A stretch of 64,000 nucleotides of DNA, taken from JACCXG01 sp963717745 (GTDB lineage Bacteria; Acidobacteriota; Vicinamibacteria; Vicinamibacterales; 2-12-FULL-66-21). The notes beneath the pieces were generated by a model. The model ran no database searches. It saw only the letters and a list, made by a program, of their open reading frames with translations, and was not told where the DNA came from. Of this stretch, positions 1 to 9,867 are shown piece by piece. Numbering within the stretch: the stretch's first letter is position 1; each line of letters begins with the position of its first letter. Both the position numbers and the translations under genes were made by a program. The stretch lies in contig CAVQXJ010000015.1 in the NCBI GenBank assembly GCA_963717745.1, positions 1 to 64,000 on the forward strand, given 5' to 3'.

Positions 1-715
1 CACCGGTCCGCCGCTGTATGGAGTAGATCGTCCCGCCGGCCCGGTCGACTGAAATACCCTGTCCACCGGATTCGATCGGGACGATGGCGCGGAGCACCAG
101 TTCGTCACCGGCCTTCGGCAACTCCACGACATACAGCTCCGGCCGATCGTGACCAGTCGTCGCGAATACGCGAGGAGTGACGGCGACACCTCCCGAGCTG
201 CTCATCATCTCCCAGCGGGACACAACCGCAGCGGGAAAGGCGTAGACCCGCCTGACCTTCCAATCGGTCGAGAACCGCACCAGCCTGGTGGCCTCCGGGC
301 CCTTGCCCGGCAGACCGCCCTTGCCGGCGTAGTGCGCAAACGTCACCCACCAGCCGCCATCGGCGCGATCGATCCAGGTGGCAGATCCGAACTCGCCAGT
401 CAACGGGATGGAGCGCCGGTGCGTCATTCGCCCGGTGTCGAAGACCTCGATCGAGCTGACCATCGGCGTCTCGGGGTAGTTCGAGTGCGCGCAGAACAGC
501 TCCCGGCCAACGACGATCCCGCTGTTCAGATGAGCGATGGAGCTGCCCGCTTCGGCGCGCCAGGTCGCGACCGGCGCGCCGGTGTTCTTGTCGTACTTTG
601 CGACGACGGTGTTGCCGATCGCGTAAAAGAAGCGGCGGTCGACGGCGACCGCCTGTGAGGCTTCAGGCGCGCGGAAGCGCCGCAGTGTCCGCGCGGATTC
701 GTCTGCCTGGGGCAT
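1..715 (-). CDS. Secreted propeller-like protein of unknown function, 3' end outside window
   Basis: The minus strand is open without a stop from about position 805 to the window edge. It encodes repeated short strands resembling a beta-propeller, for example AIGNTVVAKYDKNTGAPVA and GGTIYSIQRRTG. No catalytic motif or named family is recognised. The first in-frame ATG is at 715. The codons just upstream encode a good signal-peptide core (LLFIAFLSLICARPVA) with no in-frame ATG before it. An ATG at 808-810 overlaps the sigma-factor stop codon (TGATG) but is one frame off, with a run of five C in between. The true start may therefore be 810, with a one-base frameshift near 770. The C-terminus lies beyond position 1. 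Confidence 0.6.
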   Translation of the reverse strand, partial: MPQADESARTLRRFRAPEASQAVAVDRRFFYAIGNTVVAKYDKNTGAPVATWRAEAGSSIAHLNSGIVVGRELFCAHSNYPETPMVSSIEVFDTGRMTHRRSIPLTGEFGSATWIDRADGGWWVTFAHYAGKGGLPGKGPEATRLVRFSTDWKVRRVYAFPAAVVSRWEMMSSSGGVAVTPRVFATTGHDRPELYVVELPKAGDELVLRAIVPIESGGQGISVDRAGGTIYSIQRRTG

Positions 716-809
716 GGACAAGGCCACCGGCCTGGCGCATATCAGCGACAGGAAGGCTATGAAGAGCAGGGGGAAACGGAACCCGGTCGGCGTGGCTGCG
801 GTGACGTCA

Positions 810-1586
810 TCAGCTGACCGACATCATGCCACGCAGAAGCGACAGGCGTGAGACGGCTAGACGGCGGGCGGCGGCGCAGGCGCGCGGCAGCCCGGCGAGC
901 TGGCGCAGCACGCCGTGCACCACTCGATCGCAGCGCGGCACCCGGAATTGAAACGTGCCCGGGGCCGCGGCCCCGACGCGTGCGGCGACAGCCCGTCGAA
1001 GCATGGCGCGAGCCCGGTGGAGACGCGTCTTCACGGCCTCGGCGCCGAGCTCGAGAACGGTGCCGGTCTCGCTGGTACTCATCCCTTCGACGTCGCGCAG
1101 CATGAAGACGACGCGATAGGGCTCCGGCAGGGCGTCCACCGCCTCCTCGAGCACGCGCTGGAGCTCGCCGGCATACGCCTGGTGCTCTGGACTGGGGAGC
1201 CCGCTCGCCACGCCGTCCAACGCCGAGGACGGCACCAGGCTCTCGGCCGCCGGCGTCGAGGGCGCGTTCCGCTGCGACCGGCGCCGCCGCGCACAGGCTT
1301 CATTGATGACGATCCGGGTCAGCCACGTGGACAGCTGCGAGCGAGCCTCGAACTGCTCGAGGTGCGCGAACACGTTCAGGTAGGCCTGCTGCAGGACGTC
1401 CTCGACCTCGGCCTCGTCTCGCAGGATGGCGCGGGCGGCGCGGTACAGCTGCTGGTTGTGCCGCCGCATCACGATCTCGAAGAGCTCGCATTGTCCGGCG
1501 AGGATTCTGGCGACGAGCTCGGTGTCGGAGAGCCCGGCACTTGCGCTGTCGGGCAGCGCGACCGCGACGGTCCATTCCATGCCCAT
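810..1586 (-). CDS. ECF-type RNA polymerase sigma-70 factor
   Basis: A 258-residue ECF sigma factor starting MGMEWTV. Region 2 is visible at about residues 30-95 (LFEIVMRRHNQQLYRAAR, then DVLQQAYLNVFAHLEQF and STWLTRIVINEACARRRR). Region 4 follows at about 145-200 (LPEPYRVVFMLRDVEGMST, then VKTRLHRARAMLRR). The tail carries CDRVVHGVL, the short extension seen in some ECF factors whose cysteine sits near the C-terminus. The start at 1586 gives a normal ECF length; the open frame to 1832 overlaps the divergent gene's promoter region and looks non-coding. Its stop overlaps an ATG of the downstream partial gene, suggesting co-translation. No anti-sigma factor is adjacent, so the control signal is not evident. 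Confidence 0.88.
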   Translation of the reverse strand: MGMEWTVAVALPDSASAGLSDTELVARILAGQCELFEIVMRRHNQQLYRAARAILRDEAEVEDVLQQAYLNVFAHLEQFEARSQLSTWLTRIVINEACARRRRSQRNAPSTPAAESLVPSSALDGVASGLPSPEHQAYAGELQRVLEEAVDALPEPYRVVFMLRDVEGMSTSETGTVLELGAEAVKTRLHRARAMLRRAVAARVGAAAPGTFQFRVPRCDRVVHGVLRQLAGLPRACAAARRLAVSRLSLLRGMMSVS

Positions 1587-1725
1587 TAGAGTGCACCGGT
1601 TCCGATTCGGTTGCACCGCGAGGCCTGTCACCTTTCTCGCCACGAACACTCTCATTGGAGAGAGAGACCCGGCGGCCCGCCAGCTCGACCGCGCCGGCGA
1701 GCCGAGCTCCGGACTGACCAGTGGA

Positions 1726-3114
1726 ATGGGGGTGACTGTGGCGATACGGCGAACATGGCATTGGCTCGTCCTCGTGGCGATCGCGGCGCTGGCAGCGCCG
1801 GCCGCTATCTCGCGGCCGACAGGACAAGGCACCGCTTCGTCACAGAAGGACGCGCGGGAACTGGACGGCCATCAGCGATCGGATACGTTCGACGATCGGA
1901 TCGCCGGCCACGCGGCCGATCTCCTGAAGCGGGGACGTCACATCTTTCGCTTCGATACCTTCGGCGACGAGCGGTTCTGGGGCGGCACGCTGCGGCTTCA
2001 CGAGGCGATCGAAGGTGCGAGGTTCGGTGGCGTCGGAGCCGGACTCTCCCCCGCCGCGGCGCTCGGTGTCGGCCTGAAGGTCGATGCCGAGGCGCTGTCG
2101 AGCGCAACCCTGACCGCGATCCGTCAGGGACGCATCAACCTGAATGATCCAGCGGTGACGCTGGCCCTTCTCGACGCCGACGCGGTGGTCGGTGTCTCCG
2201 CCAAGCGGGAACGGAACGGTGGACTGAAGTCGATCGGGATCCAGTGCGCCCTGTGTCACTCGACGGTGGACAATTCGATTGCGCCGGGGATCGGACGCCG
2301 GCTCGACGGCTGGCCGAACCGGGATCTCAACGTGGGAGCGATCATCGCGCTGGCGCCCGACCTGAGCGCGGTCGCCGATCTCCTGCAGACCGACCAGAAG
2401 ACGGTCCGGGCGGTCCTGGCCAGCTGGGGACCCGGAAAATTCGACGCGCAGCTGTTCCTGGATGGCAAAGCGTTCCGCCCTGACGGCAAGACGGCAGCCA
2501 CCCTGTTACCGGCCGCGTTCGGTCTCGCGGGCGTCAACCTGCACACGTATACGGGATGGGGCGGAGTCTCGCACTGGAACGCCTTCGTCGCGAACCTCGA
2601 GATGCACGGGCAGGGCACCTTCATCGATCCACGCCTCAACGATGCGGCACGGTTCCCGGTCGCGGCCAGAGCCGGCTTCGCCGAAGTGCGGAACGATCCG
2701 GATCTCATCACATCGAAGCTGCCGGCCCTGCAGTTCTACCAACTGTCGATTCCGGCGCCAACGCCACCCCGCGGCAGCTTCAACGAGCCCTCCGCCCGAG
2801 CGGGAAAGGATGTGTTCAACGGCGCGGGACGCTGTGCGTCGTGCCACGTCCCGCCGCTCTTCACCGAGCCCGGCTGGAATCTGCACACCGCGGCCGAGAT
2901 TGGCATCGACGACTTCCAGTCGCGCCGCTCACCGGACGAGCGCTATCGCACCACGCCGCTGGCCGGGCTCTTCACGCGGCAGAAGGGCGGGTTCTACCAC
3001 GATGGCCGGTTCCCCACGCTGCGGGCGGTGGTGGATCACTACAACCGGGTGCTCGGCCTGAACCTGACCGAGCAGGCGAAGCGGGATCTGGTGGAGTATC
3101 TCAAGTCGCTCTGA
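1726..3114 (+). CDS. Exported di-haem c-type cytochrome (peroxidase/MauG-related)
   Basis: About 462 residues. A signal peptide (residues 1-30, VLVAIAALAAPAAIS) leads into a protein with two CxxCH haem sites: CALCH near residue 187 and CASCH near residue 370. The C-terminal region RTTPLAGLFTRQKGGFYHDG followed by FPTLRAVVDHYN is typical of the second haem domain of bacterial cytochrome c peroxidase/MauG relatives. A periplasmic electron-transfer or oxidase role is inferred; the substrate is unknown. The start at 1726 precedes the signal peptide; GTG codons at 1732 and 1738 are alternatives. It is transcribed divergently from the sigma factor, with a 139-bp shared upstream region, so the ECF factor could control it, but no promoter motif was identified. 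Repeat copy A begins 20 bp after its stop. Confidence 0.82.
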   Translation: MGVTVAIRRTWHWLVLVAIAALAAPAAISRPTGQGTASSQKDARELDGHQRSDTFDDRIAGHAADLLKRGRHIFRFDTFGDERFWGGTLRLHEAIEGARFGGVGAGLSPAAALGVGLKVDAEALSSATLTAIRQGRINLNDPAVTLALLDADAVVGVSAKRERNGGLKSIGIQCALCHSTVDNSIAPGIGRRLDGWPNRDLNVGAIIALAPDLSAVADLLQTDQKTVRAVLASWGPGKFDAQLFLDGKAFRPDGKTAATLLPAAFGLAGVNLHTYTGWGGVSHWNAFVANLEMHGQGTFIDPRLNDAARFPVAARAGFAEVRNDPDLITSKLPALQFYQLSIPAPTPPRGSFNEPSARAGKDVFNGAGRCASCHVPPLFTEPGWNLHTAAEIGIDDFQSRRSPDERYRTTPLAGLFTRQKGGFYHDGRFPTLRAVVDHYNRVLGLNLTEQAKRDLVEYLKSL

Positions 3115-3134
3115 GGGGCTCCCGGCGCTGTTCA

Positions 3135-3565
3135 CTGTCACGCTGCACTCGTGTCCACGGCGCCTGCGGCGCGCCTCGGCCTTGCGGCCGTACGACGAGA
3201 CGACGACACGACGACACGACGAAACCCTCGAGATCACTTCGACGGACTCAGACCGTTGGCAGCACCGCGCTTCGCGCGGTAGCAGGAGTGAGGGACTGGG
3301 CGGATCACAAGCAGTCCGGGACGAACGGGCTAGCTTGTGATCCGCCCAGTCCCTCACTCCTGCACGCCGGCCGTAGGCCGGCGTCCTGCCAACTCACAGA
3401 GCCGCTGATATATCGATCACGGGGGCAAACTGCGAACATACCCGCGCGCAATGATCCTGGCCGGTTGCTCGTGTCATAAGCGTCGTTGTCGTCGTGTCGT
3501 CGTGTCGTCCTGGCGCGAAGCGCCAGCGCGCCGCAGGCGCCGTGGACATGAAGGCAGCGTGACAG
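3135..3565 (+). repeat. Large palindromic element, copy A (three-hairpin cloverleaf)
   Basis: Terminal inverted repeats of about 85 bp start CTGTCACGCTGC and end GCAGCGTGACAG. They run inward through a GC-rich block into an ACGACACGACG-type tract, which reappears as CGTCGTGTCGT on the other side. The centre folds into a junction: closing stem 3255-3262/3386-3393 (GTTGGCAG/CTGCCAAC), hairpin H1 3264-3280, hairpin H2 3282-3363 with two perfectly complementary 31-nt arms and a 20-nt loop, and hairpin H3 3364-3384. Downstream it carries AGCCGCTGATAT, which recurs in copies B-D as AGCCGTTGATAT. It lies between the cytochrome stop and the stop of the minus-strand sugar dehydrogenase. No coding capacity is credible. 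Confidence 0.9.
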
Positions 3566-3595
3566 CGAAGGGCCGTCGAACCAGGAAACCTCCTG

Positions 3596-4891
<1,296 letters not shown>

Positions 4892-5003
4892 TCTTCTCTC
4901 TCCAGGTTCTCTGGTTGTGACACCGGCGGGAAGTCGCGCTGAGGCGAAACCACGATTCTACCCTGCGCCACCGGACTCGGAGACCGAGCGGAGCTGGTTG
5001 CTG

Positions 5004-5448
5004 CGACAGCCGCTTGTCACGCTGCACTCGTGTCCACGGCGCCTGCGGCGCGCTTCGGCCTGCGGCCGTAACGACACGACGACACGACGACACGACGAAA
5101 ACCGTTGTAAGTCACTTCGACGGATTCTGCCCGTTTGCGGCGCCGCGCTTCGCGCGGTGCGGGAGTGAAGGTCGGGATGGATCGCAAGTAGCCGGGACGT
5201 CACTGGGCTACTTGTGATCCCCCGACCTTCACTCCCGCAACGCCGGCCGGCAAGGCCGGCGTCGCCGCCAACGGGGAGAGCCGTTGATATATCGGGTCGA
5301 CGGGGCATTGACGAACATGCCCACGCGTTTTGACGTGGCCAGTTGCTGTCCTAACGTCGTGGTCGTCGTCTCGTCGTGTCGTCCTGGCGCGAAGCGCCAG
5401 CGCGCCGCAGGCGCCGTGAACATGAATGCAGCGTGACAGCGGCTGTCG
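5004..5448 (+). repeat. Large palindromic element, copy B (three-hairpin cloverleaf)
   Basis: Same architecture and orientation as the copy at 3135-3565. The terminal inverted repeats are longer here, beginning CGACAGCCGC and closing with its complement at 5448. The closing stem is 5130-5142/5263-5275 with 12 of 13 pairs. H1 is 5143-5157. H2 is 5159-5238 and differs in sequence from copy A but still pairs over about 32 bp. H3 is 5240-5262 with the same ACGCCGGCC stem as copy A and a different loop. AGCCGTTGATAT follows at about 5279. The right end is only 9 bp from the stop codon of the minus-strand ADOP permease. The left end lies 112 bp upstream of the sugar dehydrogenase start, in its promoter region. 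Confidence 0.9.
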
Positions 5449-5456
5449 AAGAAACG

Positions 5457-8123
5457 TCACTCATATCGCAGCGCGCGTATCGGATCGATCCTCGAGGCGC
5501 GGCGCGCCGGGATCCAGGCGGCGAGCGCCGCGGCGGACGACAGGACGACGATCGCTATCGCGATGCTCGCCGGATCGGTCGCGTTGATCCCGAACAGCAG
5601 GCTGCTCACGACCCGGCCGAGCGCCCACGCCGAGCCGAGACCGGCGGCGATCCCCAGGCCAAGCACCCAGCCGGCCTCACGAAGCACCAGCCACAGGATC
5701 CGCTCTCGCGTGGCGCCAATCGCGATGCGGATGCCCAGCTCCCGCGTCCGCTGGACCACGCCGTACGACAGCACCCCGTAGAGACCGATCGCGGCCAGCG
5801 CCAGCGCCAGGCCGCCGAACAGCGCCGTGATCGTCGCCACCAGCCGCTCGCGCAGCAGCGAACGGCCGACCTCGTCTTCGACCGTGCGGATGTTGGACAC
5901 CGGCGCGTGCGGCTCCAGCTCGGTGACCTTCTGTCTGAGCGCCGAGGCGACCGCCATCGGATCCCCGGCTGTTCGCAGATGCATCGTCACGCTCGACGAC
6001 CACGGTCCCGGCTGGTACGGCACGTAGACCATTCGTACCGGCTGCTCGCGGAGGCCGGTGTACTTGCCGTCCTTCACGACGCCGACGATCTCGACGTCGG
6101 AGGCGCCCGGCGCCAGCCCCACCTGACGGCCGACCGCGTTCGTCGTCCCGAAGTAGTGCCGGGCGAACGTCTCGTTGACGATGAGCACGCTGCGCTTGGT
6201 GCTGAGGTCGCGGGCATCGAAGTCCCGGCCGAGCAGCAGCGGGACCTGCATCGTCTCGAAGTAGCCCGGAGAGATCAGGCTCACCCACGGTGATGTAGTG
6301 GGCTCGTTCGGCTTGGGCACGTAGCCCGGAATGTAGATGTTCCAGCCGATGTTGGTCCCAAGAGGTGCCGAGTCGGCTAGTGCGACCGACATGACGCCGG
6401 GCAGCCGTTTCAATTCTTCCATCAGCCGCGGATACAGGTCGGCGAACCGCCTGGCCGGCACTTCAATCGAAGCCACCAGCACGTTGCCGCGGGCAAAGCC
6501 GGTATCCATCGAGAGCAGTCCGTTCAGGGAACGCAGGAACAGCACCGCGCCGATCACGACGACGAGCGAGATCGTGACCTGGAAGACGACCAGCAGCTGG
6601 TTGAGCGGGATCCGCGAGGATGTCGAGCCTCTCGCGCCCTTCAGCACCGGGGCGACGTCAACCCTGGCGCTCTGGAATGCCGGGGCCAGGCCGAACAGCA
6701 CCGCCGCGGCGGCGGTCACCACGATCGTGAACAGCAGCACGCTGCGATCGAGCGGCGCCGCAAGATTCTGGTCGACCGGTAGATACGTCAGGAGCATGTC
6801 GCGGCCCCACCGCGCCAGCAACAGGCCCGCCGCGCCGCCCGCGATGGCCAGCATCAGGCTCTCGCTCAGCAGCTGTCCGACGATGCGGGTGCGCGAGGCC
6901 CCGAGGCCGAGCCGAATCGCTATTTCTTTGCGGCGCGCCGCGGCCCTCCCGAGCGACAGGTTCGCGATGTTCGCGCACGCGATCAGCAGCACCAGGCCCA
7001 TCACGGTCATCAGGACCATGAGCGGCTTCGAGTAGCGGGTGCGGAGCGCCGAGATGCCGGCGCTGCCAGGCAGCAGCGTCATCCGCTGGTTGAGCATGTT
7101 GCGGCGGACGTTCGGGCCGAATTGATCGATCTTCGGGTCCTTCAGGATTTCGGCAACATAGGGCGCGAGCAGCGACGTCAACTCGACCTCCGCCTGTCGG
7201 ACGTCGACGTCCTTCTTCAGCCGTCCGATCATGCGGAGCCAGTTGTTCCGCGGCTGTGTCAGTGCAGTCCCGACGTCGGGCAGGAGCACCGGCTGCATCG
7301 CCATTGGCGCGAATACATCGGGCGACTGGCCGATCTCGGTGCCGGCAAAGCCCTGCGGAGCGACACCCACGATCGTGAACGGCGTGCCGTTGAGGACCAC
7401 GGGCGAGCCGATCGCGCTCGGCTGCCCGCCAAACCGCCGCTGCCAGAAGCCATGACTGAGCACCGCGACAGGGCCCCGGGCTCCGCCCGTCCCCGGGATC
7501 TGGTCGTCGCCCGCGCCGATCGCCGTTCCAATCGAGGGCTCGACGCCGAGCACCGCGAAATAGCTGCCCGAGACCAGCGCGCCCGTGATGCGCTCGGTCG
7601 ATCCACCGGCGGTGAAGCGCCAGGGCGCGGTGCGGAACGCCAGCAGGCCGTCGAGCGTGGTGGTGCGATCCTGAAAATGGCGGAAGAGCGGATAGGGCAT
7701 GCTGAGCTGGCTGCGGCTGAGCACGACCAGCCGCTCAGGATCGGCCACCGGCAGACTGCGCAGCACGAGCGCGTGCAGGAGGCTGAAGATGGCGGTGTTC
7801 GCGCCGACGCCGAGCGCCAGCGTGGCCACGACCGTCAGGGCGAAGGCCGGCCGCGCGAGCAGCGAGCGCAGCGTGAACTTGAAATTCTGAGCCAGAGTGT
7901 CCATCGTCGATCTCCGTTGGCCGGCGTCGCGTGCCGGCCTGGGGTGTAAGGCGTATCTCAGCGCGATCGAGATCGCGTGACGCCGGTATCGGTAACGAGC
8001 GGACGGACGATCCGCGGACGCCACCAGCTCCTCCAGCAGGTCTCCCCGGATCGAGTCGCCGTCCGGACCGGGCGGCAGTACGCGCCTGAGGAGCCAGTCG
8101 AACGAGCGCGGGGGCGTGATCAC
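5457..8123 (-). CDS. ADOP-family (MacB/FtsX-like) permease with N-terminal permease prefix
   Basis: About 888 residues starting at a GTG (8123) that overlaps the PadR stop by four bases (GTGA), so the two are translationally coupled. Residues about 1-50 hold the ADOP prefix (RRVLPPGPDGDSIRGDLLEE). After it comes MDTLAQNFKFTLRSLL, the first MacB membrane segment (ALTVVATLALGVGANTAIF), a periplasmic domain, the FtsX-type core (LVLLIACANIANLSLGRAAA), a second periplasmic domain, and a last FtsX block ending IPARRASRIDPIRALRYE. The family resembles the membrane subunit of tripartite ABC efflux or mechanotransmission systems, but no ATPase gene is nearby, so energy source and cargo are unknown. 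Repeat copy B starts 9 bp after its stop. Confidence 0.9.
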   Translation of the reverse strand: MITPPRSFDWLLRRVLPPGPDGDSIRGDLLEELVASADRPSARYRYRRHAISIALRYALHPRPARDAGQRRSTMDTLAQNFKFTLRSLLARPAFALTVVATLALGVGANTAIFSLLHALVLRSLPVADPERLVVLSRSQLSMPYPLFRHFQDRTTTLDGLLAFRTAPWRFTAGGSTERITGALVSGSYFAVLGVEPSIGTAIGAGDDQIPGTGGARGPVAVLSHGFWQRRFGGQPSAIGSPVVLNGTPFTIVGVAPQGFAGTEIGQSPDVFAPMAMQPVLLPDVGTALTQPRNNWLRMIGRLKKDVDVRQAEVELTSLLAPYVAEILKDPKIDQFGPNVRRNMLNQRMTLLPGSAGISALRTRYSKPLMVLMTVMGLVLLIACANIANLSLGRAAARRKEIAIRLGLGASRTRIVGQLLSESLMLAIAGGAAGLLLARWGRDMLLTYLPVDQNLAAPLDRSVLLFTIVVTAAAAVLFGLAPAFQSARVDVAPVLKGARGSTSSRIPLNQLLVVFQVTISLVVVIGAVLFLRSLNGLLSMDTGFARGNVLVASIEVPARRFADLYPRLMEELKRLPGVMSVALADSAPLGTNIGWNIYIPGYVPKPNEPTTSPWVSLISPGYFETMQVPLLLGRDFDARDLSTKRSVLIVNETFARHYFGTTNAVGRQVGLAPGASDVEIVGVVKDGKYTGLREQPVRMVYVPYQPGPWSSSVTMHLRTAGDPMAVASALRQKVTELEPHAPVSNIRTVEDEVGRSLLRERLVATITALFGGLALALAAIGLYGVLSYGVVQRTRELGIRIAIGATRERILWLVLREAGWVLGLGIAAGLGSAWALGRVVSSLLFGINATDPASIAIAIVVLSSAAALAAWIPARRASRIDPIRALRYE

Positions 8124-8455
8124 GACTGCCCTTTGAGAATGCCGTCCAGCCCCCGCCACATCCTGCGCAGCACGCGCTGCGACGTGCGCAACGCCGACAC
8201 GCCGCGCGGCAGCACCACGTAGACGCGCTTGGGCAGGGACTGGCGCTGCGGGCCGCCAGCCTCGAGGGTCCAGCGGAGAAAGCCCTTCGCTTCGAGCCGG
8301 TCGAGCGAGGTGTACAGCGCCCCGCGCGAGAGGCGGCGCCCCGCCTGGGCTTCGAGCTCGCGGGCGACCGACAGCCCGTAGGCGTCGGGGCCCAGCCGGA
8401 GAATCGCCAGCAGGATCAGTTGCTCGAGCTCGCCAATCGGTGGGGTGTCCGCCAT
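8120..8455 (-). CDS. PadR-family transcriptional regulator
   Basis: 111 residues starting MADTPPIGELEQL. The winged-helix core is clear: LILLAILRLGPDAYGLSVAR, then RRLSRGALYTSLDRLEAKGF, followed by a short C-terminal dimerisation segment (VSALRTSQRVLRRMWRGL). PadR proteins are small-molecule-responsive repressors that usually bind a palindrome at their own promoter. It is encoded directly upstream of, and overlaps, the ADOP permease it presumably controls. The ORF can be extended to 8551, but that would overlap the divergent hydrolase start and the palindrome at 8465-8479, so 8455 is preferred. Confidence 0.88.
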   Translation of the reverse strand: MADTPPIGELEQLILLAILRLGPDAYGLSVARELEAQAGRRLSRGALYTSLDRLEAKGFLRWTLEAGGPQRQSLPKRVYVVLPRGVSALRTSQRVLRRMWRGLDGILKGQS

Positions 8456-8464
8456 CGTCTCTGA

Positions 8465-8479
8465 GTCTACTTTGTAGAC
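8465..8479. promoter_or_regulatory. Candidate PadR operator
   Basis: A perfect palindrome GTCTAC-TTT-GTAGAC lies 10 bp upstream of the PadR start and 70 bp upstream of the divergent serine hydrolase. Size and position suit a PadR dimer site that could control both directions. Binding is inferred. Confidence 0.45.
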
Positions 8480-8549
8480 ACTTGGACGGGCGCGGGGCCG
8501 AAAGGGTTGCCCGGTCCAGAACGGGGATCCATACTCCTGCACCAGCCCC

Positions 8550-9731
8550 ATGCGCTCCCTGATCTGCGTTCTCGCCGTCGCTGCCGCTGTTCTCGGCGCA
8601 CCTTTTCAGACCGGACCCACCGTCCAGGAGGTGACGAGCCGGGTCGAGACCGCGCTGCTCCCCCGGGAGATCGTCAAAGGTCAGCCAATCCAGACCACGG
8701 CGCTCGCCGAGCGGATGCGGCAGCTGAAGGTGCCGGGAGTGAGCGTGGCCGTGTTCCGCAACGGCCGCCTCGAGTGGGTGCGCGGATGGGGAACGGCGGA
8801 TGTCGCGTCGGGACGCCCGGTGGATCCCCTCACGCGGTTCCAGGCCGCGTCGATCAGCAAGCCGGTCGCCGCCGCCACCGTGCTCGCGCTGGTGAGTCAG
8901 GGGCGCCTGTCTCTCGAGACCGACGTCAACGGGCTGCTCACATCGTGGAAGGTGCCGGCCAACGAGCACACCGCGGCGTCACCGGTGACGTTGCGCCGGC
9001 TGCTGACGCACTCGGCCGGAACGACCGTCCATGGCTTCCGGGGCTATGCCCGCGATGAACCGGTGCCGACGCTCGTGCAGTTGTTGGATGGGATCAAACC
9101 GGCGAACTCCGCACCGGTCCGGGTCAACATCCCCGTCGGGTCGACCTGGCGGTACTCCGGCGGCGGCATCTCGATCGCCCAGCTGGTGGTCGAGGAGGTC
9201 ACGAAAAAGCCATTCGCCGAAACCGCGCGCGAGCTGGTCCTGGAGCCGCTCGGGATGGTCAACAGCACATACGTTCAGCCGCTGCCGGCGAGTCTCCGCG
9301 ACAAGGCCGCGACCGGATACCGATCCGGCGGCGACGCGGTCGCGGGACGATGGCATACCTACCCCGAGCAGGCTGCGGCCGGCCTGTGGACCACACCGGA
9401 AGACCTGGCCCGGTTCGCGATCGGGCTGCAGATGATTGCCGCGGGATCTTCGAAGAAGGTCATGTCGCAGGCACTCGCGCAGGACATGCTGCGACGTCAG
9501 GCCGGCGAATATGGGCTGGGCATCGCCGTCTTCGGCGAGGGCGCGCTGACCTACTTCGGGCACAACGGCGCCAACGAGGGATTCCGCGCCACCTTTTTCG
9601 GTTATCGTGATCACGCCTCGGGGGTTGCCGTCATGACCAACGGCGACGCCGGGTCCGTCCTCGCCGCCGACGTGGTCCGGACGGTCGCGCGCGCGTACGG
9701 CTTCGCAGGTCTGGGCCCCACCGAACGCTGA
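8550..9731 (+). CDS. Exported serine hydrolase, beta-lactamase/esterase fold
   Basis: 393 residues. Signal peptide at 1-22 (SLICVLAVAAAVLGAPFQ). The beta-lactamase-like penicillin-binding fold is shown by the nucleophile motif SISK near residue 108 (FQAASISKPVAAATVLAL), LRRLLTHSAGTTVHGF near 150, the second-motif tyrosine in WRYSGGGISIAQLVVEE near 200, and FGHNGANEGF near 335 (the HxG third motif). This family includes class C beta-lactamases, D-aminopeptidases and esterases; the exact substrate cannot be assigned. The YSG instead of YxN departs from true class C enzymes and favours an esterase or peptidase. It is divergent from PadR, sharing the palindrome region. Confidence 0.85.
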   Translation: MRSLICVLAVAAAVLGAPFQTGPTVQEVTSRVETALLPREIVKGQPIQTTALAERMRQLKVPGVSVAVFRNGRLEWVRGWGTADVASGRPVDPLTRFQAASISKPVAAATVLALVSQGRLSLETDVNGLLTSWKVPANEHTAASPVTLRRLLTHSAGTTVHGFRGYARDEPVPTLVQLLDGIKPANSAPVRVNIPVGSTWRYSGGGISIAQLVVEEVTKKPFAETARELVLEPLGMVNSTYVQPLPASLRDKAATGYRSGGDAVAGRWHTYPEQAAAGLWTTPEDLARFAIGLQMIAAGSSKKVMSQALAQDMLRRQAGEYGLGIAVFGEGALTYFGHNGANEGFRATFFGYRDHASGVAVMTNGDAGSVLAADVVRTVARAYGFAGLGPTER

Positions 9732-9737
9732 CTCGCT

Positions 9738-9790
9738 GCATCCGGACGCTCTCAGCGGCAAGCTGGATGATTCGGTGGCCGGCGATCTTT
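9738..9790 (+). repeat. Short dispersed repeat, copy 1
   Basis: The stretch beginning GCATCCGGACGCTCTCAGCG and continuing through GATTCGGTGGCCGGCGATCT is about 85% identical to 51889-51942. Both lie in intergenic DNA upstream of a plus-strand gene and are followed by a purine/pyrimidine-rich CAGGAG/CTCCTG tract. Its function is unknown; no palindrome or ORF is seen inside it. Confidence 0.5.
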
Positions 9791-9867
9791 TGCAGGAGAG
9801 CCAGGCGATCAGGAGGAAAACAAATAGTTCACTGGGATACCATAGGCCCCCTTTCAGGAGAGGCCCG

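Noticed and set aside
1587..1725. Auto-regulated ECF promoter between the sigma factor and cytochrome genes
   Set aside because: A GGAACC string lies upstream of the sigma start, but it is too close to the ATG for a promoter and no matching -10 was found.
1426..1725. N-terminal extension of the di-haem cytochrome
   Set aside because: The frame is open back to 1426 but overlaps the sigma-factor coding region, and a signal peptide starts naturally at 1726.
3282..3363. Retron msd, diversity-generating repeat or integron attC site
   Set aside because: The long variable hairpin invited this idea, but there is no reverse transcriptase or integron integrase in the window and no attC-type R boxes were recognised.
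3181..3520. CRISPR-like periodic ACGACACGACG / CGTCGTGTCGT repeats
   Set aside because: They are simple tandem trinucleotide-like tracts inside the inverted arms of the large elements, without regular spacers or cas genes.
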